64,000 nt of DNA, taken from contig NZ_KK037166.1 in NCBI RefSeq assembly GCF_000568255.1, forward strand, positions 3,068,978 through 3,132,977, read 5' to 3'. The translations under genes and the position numbers were made by a program. The stretch is from Kutzneria sp. 744 (GTDB taxonomy: Bacteria; Actinomycetota; Actinomycetes; Mycobacteriales; Pseudonocardiaceae). Below, in pieces: positions 24,402 through 32,970 of this stretch. Position 1 is the first letter of the stretch. Each line of letters opens with the position of its first letter. The notes under the pieces are model-generated. The model was not told the origin of the DNA. It did no database searches and saw only the letters and a list, made by a program, of their open reading frames with translations.

Positions 24402-25349
24402 CTAGCCCGGGCAACCGGTCCGCGCGAGCACGCCGAGGCCCTGGACCTCAGTGCCGGGGCCGAGGTCGCGCGGTAGGACGGACAGGGCGGAGGCGACGTC
24501 GTTGGCGTTGCCCGAATCGGGGACGTTGTACTCGGCCTGGAGCCGGCGGTAGCGGTCATGGAAGCGGACGGCGGCCTCCCGGCCGACGTGGTTCGACAGG
24601 ATGTCGTTGAAGGAGTCCTCGGGCCACGGGTCGGGTTCGTGCGGGAGGCGGAAGCCGGCCTCACCGGGGTGGGGCGGGCCGATCTGCTGCTCGGGCACCA
24701 TGAGGTCGTACCAACGGATCAGTTCGCCGTGCTCGGCGATGAACCACGAGGTGGTGGAGTCCCCGTAGCTCTTCAGGTACAGGTGCGCGGCGCCGAGGCG
24801 GCGGCTCAACGACGCGCACCGCTCACGGCGCACGGCGCGGCGCGCGGCCTCGTCGGCAGCCATTTGTTTGACCCCATAGGGATCGTCCTCGCCGGGCGGG
24901 AGCGTGCCGACGGCGTGGCGGTCGACGGACGGCTCACCGAACACGAGGGTCCAGCCGTCCAACACGGGGCTCACGTAGACGACGGAGCACCGGCCGTGGT
25001 CCGACCACCACCGGGTGCCCTCGAACCGCCAAGCCAGCCGCCCCATGCGCATGGTCACCGGCACGGGCGACGAGAAGCCGAACGCGTCGAGCGCCGCGGC
25101 CCGGTCGCCGGTCGGCAAGGCGTACCAGAACTCGCATTCGCTGAACGGCAACGGCTTCTCGGCCGGCAGCAGGGCGGGGTCGAACGGCTCACGCAGGGTG
25201 GCCAGCACCGCCAACGCCGCTTCCCGCAGCGCCGACGACGACAACGCCGCCCGCACCTCGGCGATCTCCGCGGGCCCGAAGTCCTTCAGGGAGAACGGGT
25301 TGTAGTCGCCGTCGGCGGCGATCCGGCTCAACAGCTCGGCAACGTCCAC
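24402..25349 (-). CDS. Hypothetical protein, 315 aa
   Basis: I do not recognise a named domain. It begins MDVAELLSRIAADGDYNPFSLKDF, has an acidic/aromatic middle (RFEGTRWWSDHGRCSVVYVSP), and a stretch SYGDSTTSWFIAEHGELIRWYD that resembles actinobacterial proteins of unknown function whose C-termini repeat 'W-x-AEDGE-x-RYYD'-like segments. No signal peptide or membrane segment. GTG 25349 chosen: the codon context and composition change upstream, where other frames become open. It stands alone. Confidence 0.6.
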   Translation of the reverse strand: MDVAELLSRIAADGDYNPFSLKDFGPAEIAEVRAALSSSALREAALAVLATLREPFDPALLPAEKPLPFSECEFWYALPTGDRAAALDAFGFSSPVPVTMRMGRLAWRFEGTRWWSDHGRCSVVYVSPVLDGWTLVFGEPSVDRHAVGTLPPGEDDPYGVKQMAADEAARRAVRRERCASLSRRLGAAHLYLKSYGDSTTSWFIAEHGELIRWYDLMVPEQQIGPPHPGEAGFRLPHEPDPWPEDSFNDILSNHVGREAAVRFHDRYRRLQAEYNVPDSGNANDVASALSVLPRDLGPGTEVQGLGVLARTGCPG

Positions 25350-25357
25350 GCCCCGAA

Positions 25358-25462
25358 CTATAGGTATCGCCGCGCCGACGCCGCGAAGGCGGCTTTGGGT
25401 TCCCACCCGCCCTCGACGACCCGCACCACGCCGTAGCTCGCGAGGTCCGACCGTGAACATGC
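25358..25462 (-). pseudogene. Possible 3' remnant of a coding sequence
   Basis: On the minus strand a short frame reads DLASYGVVRVVEGGWEPKAA and on to FAASARRYL before a TAG at 25360-25358; it is closed upstream by TGA at 25465-25463. The pattern resembles the tail of a glycosidase-like protein, but ~34 codons are too few to name it. The surrounding gap 25350-25685 has otherwise no convincing long gene. Confidence 0.3.
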
Positions 25463-25551
25463 TCAGCTCCGCCCCGGCAAGCAGCACGACCTCGGAGACG
25501 AAGGGCTCGAACCTCAGGCACACCAACGGAATTTCGAGCCGCGGCTCACAG

Positions 25552-25647
25552 CTAGTCCACTACGGCGCCGAAGGTGACGACCAAGGAGCACAGCCAGACC
25601 TTCACCAGGTCCCACAGCAATGCCCGCCGACGGGCGTCCCTGCGCAC
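25552..25647 (-). CDS. Possible small membrane peptide (31 aa)
   Basis: Just after the RDD gene, GTG 25647 opens a frame with an Arg-rich start (MRRDARRRALLWDLVK) and a hydrophobic end (VWLCSLVVTFGAVVD), then TAG. A basic head with one short hydrophobic segment looks like a small membrane peptide. There is no clear Shine-Dalgarno, and upstream in-frame codons overlap the RDD gene. It may be the remnant of a gene rather than a gene. Confidence 0.3.
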   Translation of the reverse strand: MRRDARRRALLWDLVKVWLCSLVVTFGAVVD

Positions 25648-25685
25648 GATGTCGAGGCGCTCGACGCCTTGACCTCGATCGCCGG

Positions 25686-26141
25686 CTAGAGCGACATCAG
25701 GCCCATCACCAGCGAGGTCGGCATGAGCAGAATGATCATCGCGCAGCCGATGAACCAGTCCCGGACCAGGTCCATCAACTCCGGCCGATCCCGGGTGTCC
25801 CGCATGACCAGGCACAGCCCCACCAGCGCCTTGCCGATGGTGGCCCCGATCAGCCGCTGCAGGAACACCCGGTGCGCGCACGACACCAGCGCGTAGGCGG
25901 TGACGGCCACCTCGACCTGCCACCAGAAGTGGGCGTCGGGCACGGCCGTGGCGAACAAGCGCCAGGCGGACAGGGCGACGGCCAGGTGCAGCCCGGCGTC
26001 CACGAGGAACGCCACGGTCCGCCGGACCGGGTGCCGCTGCTGCTCGTGCACGTCCCGACGGCGAACGCAGACCAGTTCGCTGATCTCCTCGACGGGCTCC
26101 GTCTCGGCCTTGGTGGTGTCCACGGGTGCCATGGGTCGCAT
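25686..26141 (-). CDS. RDD-family membrane protein
   Basis: 151 aa. A cytosolic N-terminus of ~40 residues precedes the RDD pattern (VRRTVAFLVDAGLHLAVALSAW), a central hydrophobic segment (WWQVEVAVTAYALVSCAHRVFLQ) and IGKALVGLCLVMRD...LVRDWFIGCAMIILLMP. RDD proteins have three membrane segments, and some act as Na+/H+ antiporters; most have no known role. An internal ATG at 26132 is an alternative start. Next to an APC permease but about 60 bp apart. Confidence 0.75.
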   Translation of the reverse strand: MRPMAPVDTTKAETEPVEEISELVCVRRRDVHEQQRHPVRRTVAFLVDAGLHLAVALSAWRLFATAVPDAHFWWQVEVAVTAYALVSCAHRVFLQRLIGATIGKALVGLCLVMRDTRDRPELMDLVRDWFIGCAMIILLMPTSLVMGLMSL

Positions 26142-26200
26142 GTACCGATAACGCCGAAAAGCCCCGAACGGTTGCCCGGGACTTCTCGGCCGAACGGGTG

Positions 26201-27715
26201 TCAGATCTCGATGGTGTGCTTGGGGCCGGTGAACCACTTGCGGGCCGAGGCGAACCACCAGATGGCGATCAGCAGCACCAGCCCGCCGACGGCCAGCGGG
26301 GCGTAGTTCACGGCGGTCCAGCTGAAGTCGGCGGCGCCGGGCACGCCGGCCGGAACAGTGGGCAGGATGAAGTACACCGAGATGATGACGATCTCGATGA
26401 TGGCCGTCCAGCACATCCACTTGTAGTTGCGGCCCAACGACCACGGCCCGGGCACGAACGAGGAGCCGGCCCGCAGCCGCAGGGCGATGGGGATCAGGAA
26501 CGCCAGGTACAGCCCGATCACCGCCACCGACACGACGGCGTAGAACGCGGTGGGCACGCCGGCGGAGCTCTTGTACAGGGCGGGAAGCGTGAGCACGAGA
26601 CCGGCGACGCAGGAGCCGATCACGGCGTTCACCGGCACCCGGTTGGCGTTCAGCTTGGACCACAGCCGGTGGCCGGGGACCGCGCCGTCCCGGCTGAAGG
26701 CGTAGCTCATCCGGGACGTGCTGGTCACGCAGCTCATGCCGCAGAAGAACTGGCCGATGGCCGAGATGCCGATGACCACGATGGCCAGGTTGGAGTTGAG
26801 CGCCGTGGTGATGATCGAGCCGACGAAGCCGGCCTGCTTGTTGATCTCGTCGACGTTGGTGGCGGCGAACAGGAAGGCCAGCAGCAGGACCCAGCCGCCG
26901 ATCGCCGAGTACAGAATGGACTGCCAGATGCCGCGGGCGGCGGTGCGCGCGGCGCCCTTGGTCTCCTCGGAGATGTGCGCGCAGGCGTCGAAGCCGGTGA
27001 TCGTGTACTGGGTGAGCAGAAAACCCAGCGGCAGCACGTAGAACCAGTAGGTGCCGTCGGCGAAGCCGGAGTTGTTGATCCGCTGGGTGAACACGAACGC
27101 GAAGCTCTGGTGCGAGGTGGGTGCGAAGGCCAGGATCGCCACCACGGCCACGACGCCGACCACGTGCCAGTACACGGAGACGTTGTTGAGCATGGCGACC
27201 AGGTGGCTGCCGAAGATGTTGATCAGCGCGTGCAGCACCAGCACGATCACGAAGATGACGAAGATCTCGTTGAGCGTGCCCTCCCACCCGGAGTCCACAA
27301 GGGACAGGAAGAAGGAGATGAAGGTGGCGCAGCCGTAGTCGACGGATGCGGTCACGGCGACCAGCCCGACCAGGTTGAGCCACCCGGTGAACCAGCCGTG
27401 CACCGGCTTGCCCAGTTTCGAGGCCCACCAGTAGATGCCGCCGGCGGTGGGGAACGCCGACACCAGCTCGGACATGCACAGCCCGATGATCAGGATGAAG
27501 GCCGAGATCACCGGCCAGCCCCAGCTGATCGCCACCGGGCCGCCGTTGTTCCAGGCCTGGCCGAAGGTGGTGAAGCAGCCGGACAGGATGGAGATGATGG
27601 AGAAGGAGATGGCGAAGTTGGAGAAGCCGCTCCACGTCCGGCGCAACTCCTGCCGGTAGCCCAGTCGGGCCAGTGTTGTCGCGTCGTCGTCGATGTGCTC
27701 GACCTGCTCGCTCAC
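26201..27715 (-). CDS. APC-family amino acid/amine permease
   Basis: 504 aa with about 12 membrane segments. The N-terminal LGYRQELRRTWSGFSNFAISFSIISILSG, PTAGGIYWWAS and the later ISEETKGAARTAARG loop are the marks of the GABA/amine permease branch of the APC superfamily. It is the middle product of a minus-strand set; GTG 27715 follows the stop of the kinase-like gene by 2 bp, so the two are probably co-translated. With the kinase-like protein and the divergent demethylating dehydrogenase it may import a choline-, betaine- or methylamine-type compound (inference). Confidence 0.85.
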   Translation of the reverse strand: MSEQVEHIDDDATTLARLGYRQELRRTWSGFSNFAISFSIISILSGCFTTFGQAWNNGGPVAISWGWPVISAFILIIGLCMSELVSAFPTAGGIYWWASKLGKPVHGWFTGWLNLVGLVAVTASVDYGCATFISFFLSLVDSGWEGTLNEIFVIFVIVLVLHALINIFGSHLVAMLNNVSVYWHVVGVVAVVAILAFAPTSHQSFAFVFTQRINNSGFADGTYWFYVLPLGFLLTQYTITGFDACAHISEETKGAARTAARGIWQSILYSAIGGWVLLLAFLFAATNVDEINKQAGFVGSIITTALNSNLAIVVIGISAIGQFFCGMSCVTSTSRMSYAFSRDGAVPGHRLWSKLNANRVPVNAVIGSCVAGLVLTLPALYKSSAGVPTAFYAVVSVAVIGLYLAFLIPIALRLRAGSSFVPGPWSLGRNYKWMCWTAIIEIVIISVYFILPTVPAGVPGAADFSWTAVNYAPLAVGGLVLLIAIWWFASARKWFTGPKHTIEI

Positions 27716-27717
27716 GG

Positions 27718-28641
27718 CTACCTCCGCACTGTGTCCAGCAACGCTCCCAGCCCGGGGTCGCCGAGATCGCTCAGCGCCCGCCCCCACTTCGCGGCCGCCT
27801 CGGCCGCGTAGTCGAAGTCGGCGGCGGCCCGGCCGCCAAGTAGTCCACTGTGGACCGTGAACCAGAGCGTCCAGGTCACGTTGGACATCGTCCGGTACAG
27901 CCGCACCCTGGCCAGCAGTTCCGGGGAACGGTCCCGACCGAAGTAGGCGTCGGCCAGCCGCGTCACGCCGTCCACGTCGAGCAGCGCCTCGGCGGCGATG
28001 TCCCCCAGCTCGAAACAGGGGTCGTTCTGGCCGGACAGCTGGTAGTCGACGATGCGCACGCGGCCGCCGTCGGCGATGAAGTTCTCGGCCAACAGGTCGT
28101 TGTGGCACGGCACGCGCGGCACCGGCCGGGCGGCCAGCGCCTCCCGGATGCGGGCCACCAGCGGCAGCTGGTCGGCGTAGCCCTCGGGCAGCCCCAGCCC
28201 GTTCCGGTCGCACAGCGCGAGGAACTCGGCCAGCTTGTCGAAGATGTCGAAATCGTTGCCGAACGGCCGCCCCGAGTGCAGCCGGCGGCACGCGGCGGCG
28301 ATCCCCTCCAGATGGGCCGGCACGTCGGCGGTCGACAGCGTCACGCCGTCCACGTACTCCAGCACCAGGGCGTGCTCGTCGGGCAGGACGCGCAGCACCT
28401 TCGGCCCGGCCCCGGTCTCGGCCGCCTGCACGGTGTTGGCGATCTCCTGGGCCATGGGCACGCCCAGGCCGGCCTCGGCGACGGCCGGGTCGAGCACCCG
28501 CAGCACGAACCGTCTCCCGCCGGCGTCCACCCGCACGACCCGGTGGCTGAGCCCGCCCTTGATCACGGTCAGCTCGACCGGCCCGGCGAACTCGGGCACC
28601 TGGGAGACGATCGATTCCACCACGGGCTCGTCCAGCACCAC
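27718..28641 (-). CDS. Choline kinase-like / aminoglycoside phosphotransferase-fold protein
   Basis: 307 aa, APH kinase fold: N-lobe VIKGGLSHRVVRVDAGGRRFVLRV, hinge LVLEYVDG, catalytic loop PCHNDLLAENFIADG (HND with the downstream Asn) and metal-binding VDYQLSGQNDPCFELGDIA. The DYQ-x-SG-x-NDP pattern is typical of choline/ethanolamine kinase-like members. GTG 28641 or the adjacent GTG 28638 is used; GGGAGG lies upstream. Likely phosphorylates a small amino alcohol, in an operon with the APC permease. Confidence 0.8.
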   Translation of the reverse strand: MVLDEPVVESIVSQVPEFAGPVELTVIKGGLSHRVVRVDAGGRRFVLRVLDPAVAEAGLGVPMAQEIANTVQAAETGAGPKVLRVLPDEHALVLEYVDGVTLSTADVPAHLEGIAAACRRLHSGRPFGNDFDIFDKLAEFLALCDRNGLGLPEGYADQLPLVARIREALAARPVPRVPCHNDLLAENFIADGGRVRIVDYQLSGQNDPCFELGDIAAEALLDVDGVTRLADAYFGRDRSPELLARVRLYRTMSNVTWTLWFTVHSGLLGGRAAADFDYAAEAAAKWGRALSDLGDPGLGALLDTVRR

Positions 28642-28732
28642 CTGACCGCGCCTCCCGCCATCGGACGAACGTGATCAGCAAGTGTCGGCCCGCGGCTGGC
28701 CAGCGTCAACCCGATGCGGTAACAAGGGCGTC

Positions 28733-31183
28733 GTGGCAGCTGACAGGGCACTCCCCGACCGGGCCCGGATCGTGATCATCGGTGGCGGGGTGGGCGGCGC
28801 CAGCGTCGCGTACCACCTCGCCCAGCTGGGCGAACGCGACGTGATCGTGCTCGACCGCGACGAGCTGACCAGCGGCTCGACCTTCCACTCGGCCGGGCTG
28901 GTCGGCCAGCTGCGGTCCGATCCGACGCTGACCAGGATGAACCAGCACTCCGCGCAGCTGTACGCGCAGTTGCAGACGGGTGAACATCCGCCCGGCTGGG
29001 TGCAGTGCGGCGGCATCCGGCTGGCCTGCACGCCGGACCGGATGGCCGAGGTGCGCCGGCAGATCGGCTGGGCCCGGGCGTTCGGCGTGCCGCTGGAGGA
29101 GATCAGCGCCGAGCAGGCCCGCGAGCTGTTCCCGCTCATGGACACCAAGGGCGTGCTGGGCGGCTCGTACCTGCCGACCGACGGCTACGTGGACCCCTCA
29201 CAGCTGGCGTACTCGCTGGCCGCCGGGGCCCGCGCCGGCGGCGTGCGCATCCACCAGCACACCCGAGTGACCGGCATCGACGTCGAGCGCGGCCGGGTGA
29301 CCAGGGTCCGCACCGACAAGGGCGACGTCGAGGCGGAGATCGTCGTCAACTGCGGCGGCATGTACGCGGCGGAAATCGGCCGGCTGGTCGGCGTGCGGAT
29401 CCCGATCATCCCGATGTCCCACCAGTACGTGGTCACGGAGCCGGTGCGCGAGCGGGACGGTACGCACCTGCCGACGCTGCGCGACCCGGACAACCTCGTG
29501 TACTGGCGCGAGGAGGTCGACGGCCTGCTGATGGGCGGCTACGAGCGTGACTCACGGGCGTGGTCGCTCGATGACACCGGCCTGGACCGAATCCCCCAGG
29601 ACTTCAACGGAAAGCTGCTCGCCGCCGACTGGGAGCGGTTCGCCGAGATCAGCGAGAACGCCGCGATGCGCGTGCCGGTGATGGCCGACCTGGGCATCCG
29701 CAAGCTGATCAACGGGCCGGAGGCCTTCACCCCGGACAACGAGTTCTGCCTCGGCGAGACCGAGGTGGCCGGCTTCTTCGTGGCCGCCGGGTTCTGCGCG
29801 CACGGCATCGCCGGCGCCGGCGGCATCGGCAAGGTGATGGCCGAGTGGATCGTGGCCGGCGAGGCCCAGCTCGACGTGTCCCACATGGACGTTCGACGGT
29901 TCGGCCGGCAGTACCGGTCGCCCTCGTACACGCTGGCCCGGGTCACCGAGAACTACGAGACGTACTACGACATCCCCTTCCCGCACCGGCAGCGCAGCGC
30001 CGGCCGGCCGCTGCGGGTGTCGCCGGTGTACGCCTGGCATTCCCAGCAGCAGGCCCATTTCAGCGAGAAGTCCGGCTGGGAGCGGGTCGACTACTACCAG
30101 AACAACATGTACGGCGGCGACGACTTCATGCAGCCGCGGGGCTGGGCCGGCATGGGCTGGTCGCCGGCCGTCGTCGCCGAGCACCGGGGCACCCGCGCCG
30201 CCGCGGGCCTGTTCGACGAGTCCTCGTTCGCCAAGATCGAGGTGTCCGGGCCGGGCGCGGCGAAGCTGCTGAGTTGGTTGTGCGCCAACGATGTCGACCG
30301 CGAGGTCGGCAGCGTCACCTACACCCAGGCGCTGAACACGCGCGGCGGCATCGAGTGCGACTTCACGGTGGCCCGGCTGGAGGAAGACCTCTTCCGGATC
30401 GTCACCGGCACCGCCTACGGCTCGCGGGACCTGGCCTGGCTGCGCCAGCACGCCCCGGACGACGGCTCGGTGCGGATCACCGACGTCACCGGGCAGTACA
30501 CGTGTTTCGCCCTGTGGGGGCCGAATGCGCGCAAGATCCTGGCCCAGCTGACACCGGCCGGCCTCGACAACGAGTCGTTCCCGTACATGACGGCCCAGCA
30601 GATCACCGTCGGCGACGTGCCGCTGACCGCGCAGCGCGTGACCTTCGTGGGCGAGCTGGGCTGGGAGCTCTACGCCTCGGCCGAGTACGGCGCCGCGCTG
30701 TGGGCGGCGCTGTGGGAGTACGGGCAGGACTTCGGGCTGATCGCCGGCGGTTACAAGGCGATCGACAGCATGCGGCTGGAGAAGGGTTACCGGCTCTGGG
30801 GTTCCGACCTCACCCCCGACCACAATCCTTACGAGGCCGGGCTGGGCTTCTGCGTCAAGAAGGACAGGCCGTTCCTTGGCCGGGACGCCCTGCTGCGGGC
30901 CAAGGAGCAGGGCATCACCCGCCGTCTGCGCTGCCTGACGCTCGACGAGCAGCACATGGTTCCGTTGGGCGGCGAGCCGGTGCGCATCGGCGGCGAGGTG
31001 GTCGGCCGTGTGACGACCGGCGGATTCGGTTACACCGTGGACAAGCCCATCGCGTTCGCCTATCTGCCGGCGGACACCCCGATCGGCGCGGACCTTTCGG
31101 TGGAGTTGTTCGGCGAATGGGTCAATGGCGTGGTGGCAAGGGATCCGCTGTTCGACCCCAAGGGCGCGCGTATCAAGGCGTGA
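28733..31183 (+). CDS. FAD-dependent dimethylglycine/sarcosine dehydrogenase-like enzyme
   Basis: 816 aa, two halves. N-terminal DAO fold: VIIGGGVGGASVAYHLAQLG, STFHSAGLVGQLR (a His that can carry FAD), ending near residue 400. The C-terminal ~400 residues are a GcvT-like folate-binding domain (GLFDESSFAKIEVSGPGA, FVGELGWELYAS, YRLWGSDLTPDHNPYEAGLGFCV). The arrangement equals dimethylglycine dehydrogenase/sarcosine dehydrogenase, which oxidatively remove N-methyl groups and pass C1 units to tetrahydrofolate. GTG 28733; an upstream in-frame start would put the FAD motif unusually far in. Divergent from the kinase/permease operon by 91 bp. Confidence 0.85.
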   Translation: MAADRALPDRARIVIIGGGVGGASVAYHLAQLGERDVIVLDRDELTSGSTFHSAGLVGQLRSDPTLTRMNQHSAQLYAQLQTGEHPPGWVQCGGIRLACTPDRMAEVRRQIGWARAFGVPLEEISAEQARELFPLMDTKGVLGGSYLPTDGYVDPSQLAYSLAAGARAGGVRIHQHTRVTGIDVERGRVTRVRTDKGDVEAEIVVNCGGMYAAEIGRLVGVRIPIIPMSHQYVVTEPVRERDGTHLPTLRDPDNLVYWREEVDGLLMGGYERDSRAWSLDDTGLDRIPQDFNGKLLAADWERFAEISENAAMRVPVMADLGIRKLINGPEAFTPDNEFCLGETEVAGFFVAAGFCAHGIAGAGGIGKVMAEWIVAGEAQLDVSHMDVRRFGRQYRSPSYTLARVTENYETYYDIPFPHRQRSAGRPLRVSPVYAWHSQQQAHFSEKSGWERVDYYQNNMYGGDDFMQPRGWAGMGWSPAVVAEHRGTRAAAGLFDESSFAKIEVSGPGAAKLLSWLCANDVDREVGSVTYTQALNTRGGIECDFTVARLEEDLFRIVTGTAYGSRDLAWLRQHAPDDGSVRITDVTGQYTCFALWGPNARKILAQLTPAGLDNESFPYMTAQQITVGDVPLTAQRVTFVGELGWELYASAEYGAALWAALWEYGQDFGLIAGGYKAIDSMRLEKGYRLWGSDLTPDHNPYEAGLGFCVKKDRPFLGRDALLRAKEQGITRRLRCLTLDEQHMVPLGGEPVRIGGEVVGRVTTGGFGYTVDKPIAFAYLPADTPIGADLSVELFGEWVNGVVARDPLFDPKGARIKA

Positions 31184-31198
31184 CGCGGAAAGCGTTAA

Positions 31199-31242
31199 CA
31201 GTCAAGGGATTTGTGGGGGTTAACCCCCGAATTCCTTGACTG
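31199..31242 (+). terminator. Two-part hairpin between DMGDH-like gene and peptidase gene
   Basis: Outer arms CAGTCAAGG (31199-31207) and CCTTGACTG (31234-31242) enclose a perfect inner palindrome GGGGGTTAACCCCC (31215-31228). It starts 15 bp after the upstream stop, fitting a terminator, but its length also allows a regulatory hairpin before the next gene. Confidence 0.55.
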
Positions 31243-31296
31243 GCCTGGTTCTCCTGGTATCTGTGGGTGTGAGCCACGTTACTGAGGGGACACCAA

Positions 31297-32799
31297 GTGA
31301 AGACATTACGAGCAGCGCTGGCGCTGCCGGTGGTGGCGCTCGCCGCCATCACGACGACAGGGCTCTCAACAGCAGGGCCCGCGACCGCGGCGCCGGATCA
31401 GCCGAGCCGGACGATCACCTGGGCGCCCTGTGCCCAGGACACGACCGTCGACTGCGGCCAACTGGTCCTCCCGATCAACTGGGACAACCCGAAGGACGGC
31501 ACGTTCACGCTGGCCCTGGCCCGCCGCAAGGCCACCGATCCGGCCAAGCGCATCGGGTCCCTGGTGTTCGACCCGGGCGGCCCGGGCGGCTCGGGTGTGC
31601 TGTCGCTGCTGTACAACCCGACCATGTTCTCGCCGGAGCTGATGAGCCGGTTCGACATCATCGGTTTCGACCCGCGCGGAGTCAACCCGGCCAATGCCAT
31701 CAAGTGCGACAGCGACGTGCTCGACCAGGCGCCGACCGATCCGCCGGACACGCCCAGGGGATTCGCCGCCGCGGTCGCGTTCCGCAAGACCCTCATGGAC
31801 GACTGCCGCAAGCTCAGCGGGCCGCTGATCGACCACGTGGACGACATCAGCGTGGTCAAGGACATCGACGCGATCCGGGCCGCGCTCGGCGAGAAGAAGC
31901 TGACCTACTACGGCGTCTCCTACGGCACGCTGATGGGACAGCAGTACGCCGAACTGTTCCCCGACCACGTGCGCGCACTGGCCCTGGACAGCAACATGGA
32001 CCACAGCCAGCGCACCACCGGCTTCACCGTCACCGAGGCGCAGACCGACGAGGACGCCTTCCAGGAATTCGTGAAGTGGTGCGACCGCGACACCACGTGC
32101 GCGTTGCACGGGCAGGATGTCAACCTGCTGTTCAACCAGCTCTACGCCAAGGCGCAGGCCGGCAAGCTGATCGATCCCAACACCCAGAAGCCGATGACCC
32201 CCGACGAGCTGTCCGGACTGCCCGTCGGCTACCTGTACGGGCCGGACTGGAAGTACCTGGCCCAGGACCTCAAGGCGCTGGCCGACGGCACCACCGCGTT
32301 CGGCCCCAAGGCCGACACCCAGGTGTATGTGTACTTCCCGTTCGCCTTCTGCGCGGACTGGAAGTTCGACCTGCCCAACGCCGCCTCGGTGGCGGTCCAG
32401 CGGCGCATCAGCAACGCCGTCGCGCCGACGCTGCGCCTGTCCGGCATCGGCTGGGGCGCGATGACCGGGTGTCTCGGCGTCGACAAGGTGGCCAATCCTC
32501 AGCACCAATACCAGATCCACGGCACGCCGCCGCTGCTGATCATCGGCGGCAAGCACGACCCGGCGACGCCGTACGCGTGGTCGGTCGGCGCGGCCAGCCA
32601 GATCCACAACTCCACGCTGCTGACCTATGACGGCTGGGGCCACGGCCAGTACTTCAAGAGCCCGTGCGTGGTCGACGCCACCGACCAGTACCTGATCTCG
32701 GGCAAGCTGCCGCCCAAGGGCACGCACTGCCCGGCCGTGCCGCCGAACACCACCGGCTTCGCCGGCCAGCGCTCGCCCCTGCCGGCCACCGGCTTCTGA
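31297..32799 (+). CDS. Secreted TAP-like serine peptidase (alpha/beta hydrolase, S33)
   Basis: 500 aa with signal peptide (MKTLRAALALPVVALAAITT...ATAAP). S33/TAP fold: ITWAPCAQDTTVDCGQLVLPINW, oxyanion region FDPGGPGGSG, nucleophile in YYGVSYGTLMGQ, Asp in GGKHDPATPY and His in YDGWGHGQY. Family members such as Streptomyces tripeptidyl aminopeptidase cleave N-terminal peptides outside the cell. The C-terminal part (TAP-like domain) with paired Cys is complete. GTG 31297 follows GAGGGGAC. A damaged copy follows directly. Confidence 0.85.
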   Translation: MKTLRAALALPVVALAAITTTGLSTAGPATAAPDQPSRTITWAPCAQDTTVDCGQLVLPINWDNPKDGTFTLALARRKATDPAKRIGSLVFDPGGPGGSGVLSLLYNPTMFSPELMSRFDIIGFDPRGVNPANAIKCDSDVLDQAPTDPPDTPRGFAAAVAFRKTLMDDCRKLSGPLIDHVDDISVVKDIDAIRAALGEKKLTYYGVSYGTLMGQQYAELFPDHVRALALDSNMDHSQRTTGFTVTEAQTDEDAFQEFVKWCDRDTTCALHGQDVNLLFNQLYAKAQAGKLIDPNTQKPMTPDELSGLPVGYLYGPDWKYLAQDLKALADGTTAFGPKADTQVYVYFPFAFCADWKFDLPNAASVAVQRRISNAVAPTLRLSGIGWGAMTGCLGVDKVANPQHQYQIHGTPPLLIIGGKHDPATPYAWSVGAASQIHNSTLLTYDGWGHGQYFKSPCVVDATDQYLISGKLPPKGTHCPAVPPNTTGFAGQRSPLPATGF

Positions 32800-32915
32800 C
32801 TGTCTCAGGTGGACCGTTACTGGCCAGGTAGGTGCTGATCAGTCCGGTTCCGGCCGGCCGTTCGGATCGGATCCGGCGGCCGTGCCGAGGCAGGAACGGC
32901 CGCCGGTCTTGAATC

Positions 32916-32966
32916 GTGGTCCCCTCCGTGACGAGCGTGGAAGTCCACCCGTACGGAGGGGACCAC
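32916..32966 (+). promoter_or_regulatory. Hairpin immediately before the duplicated peptidase gene
   Basis: 14-bp perfect arms GTGGTCCCCTCCGT (32916-32929) and its complement (32953-32966) end four bases before GTG 32971. The right arm contains GGAGGGG, the only possible Shine-Dalgarno, so folding would hide it. Confidence 0.5.
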
Positions 32967-32970
32967 TCCT

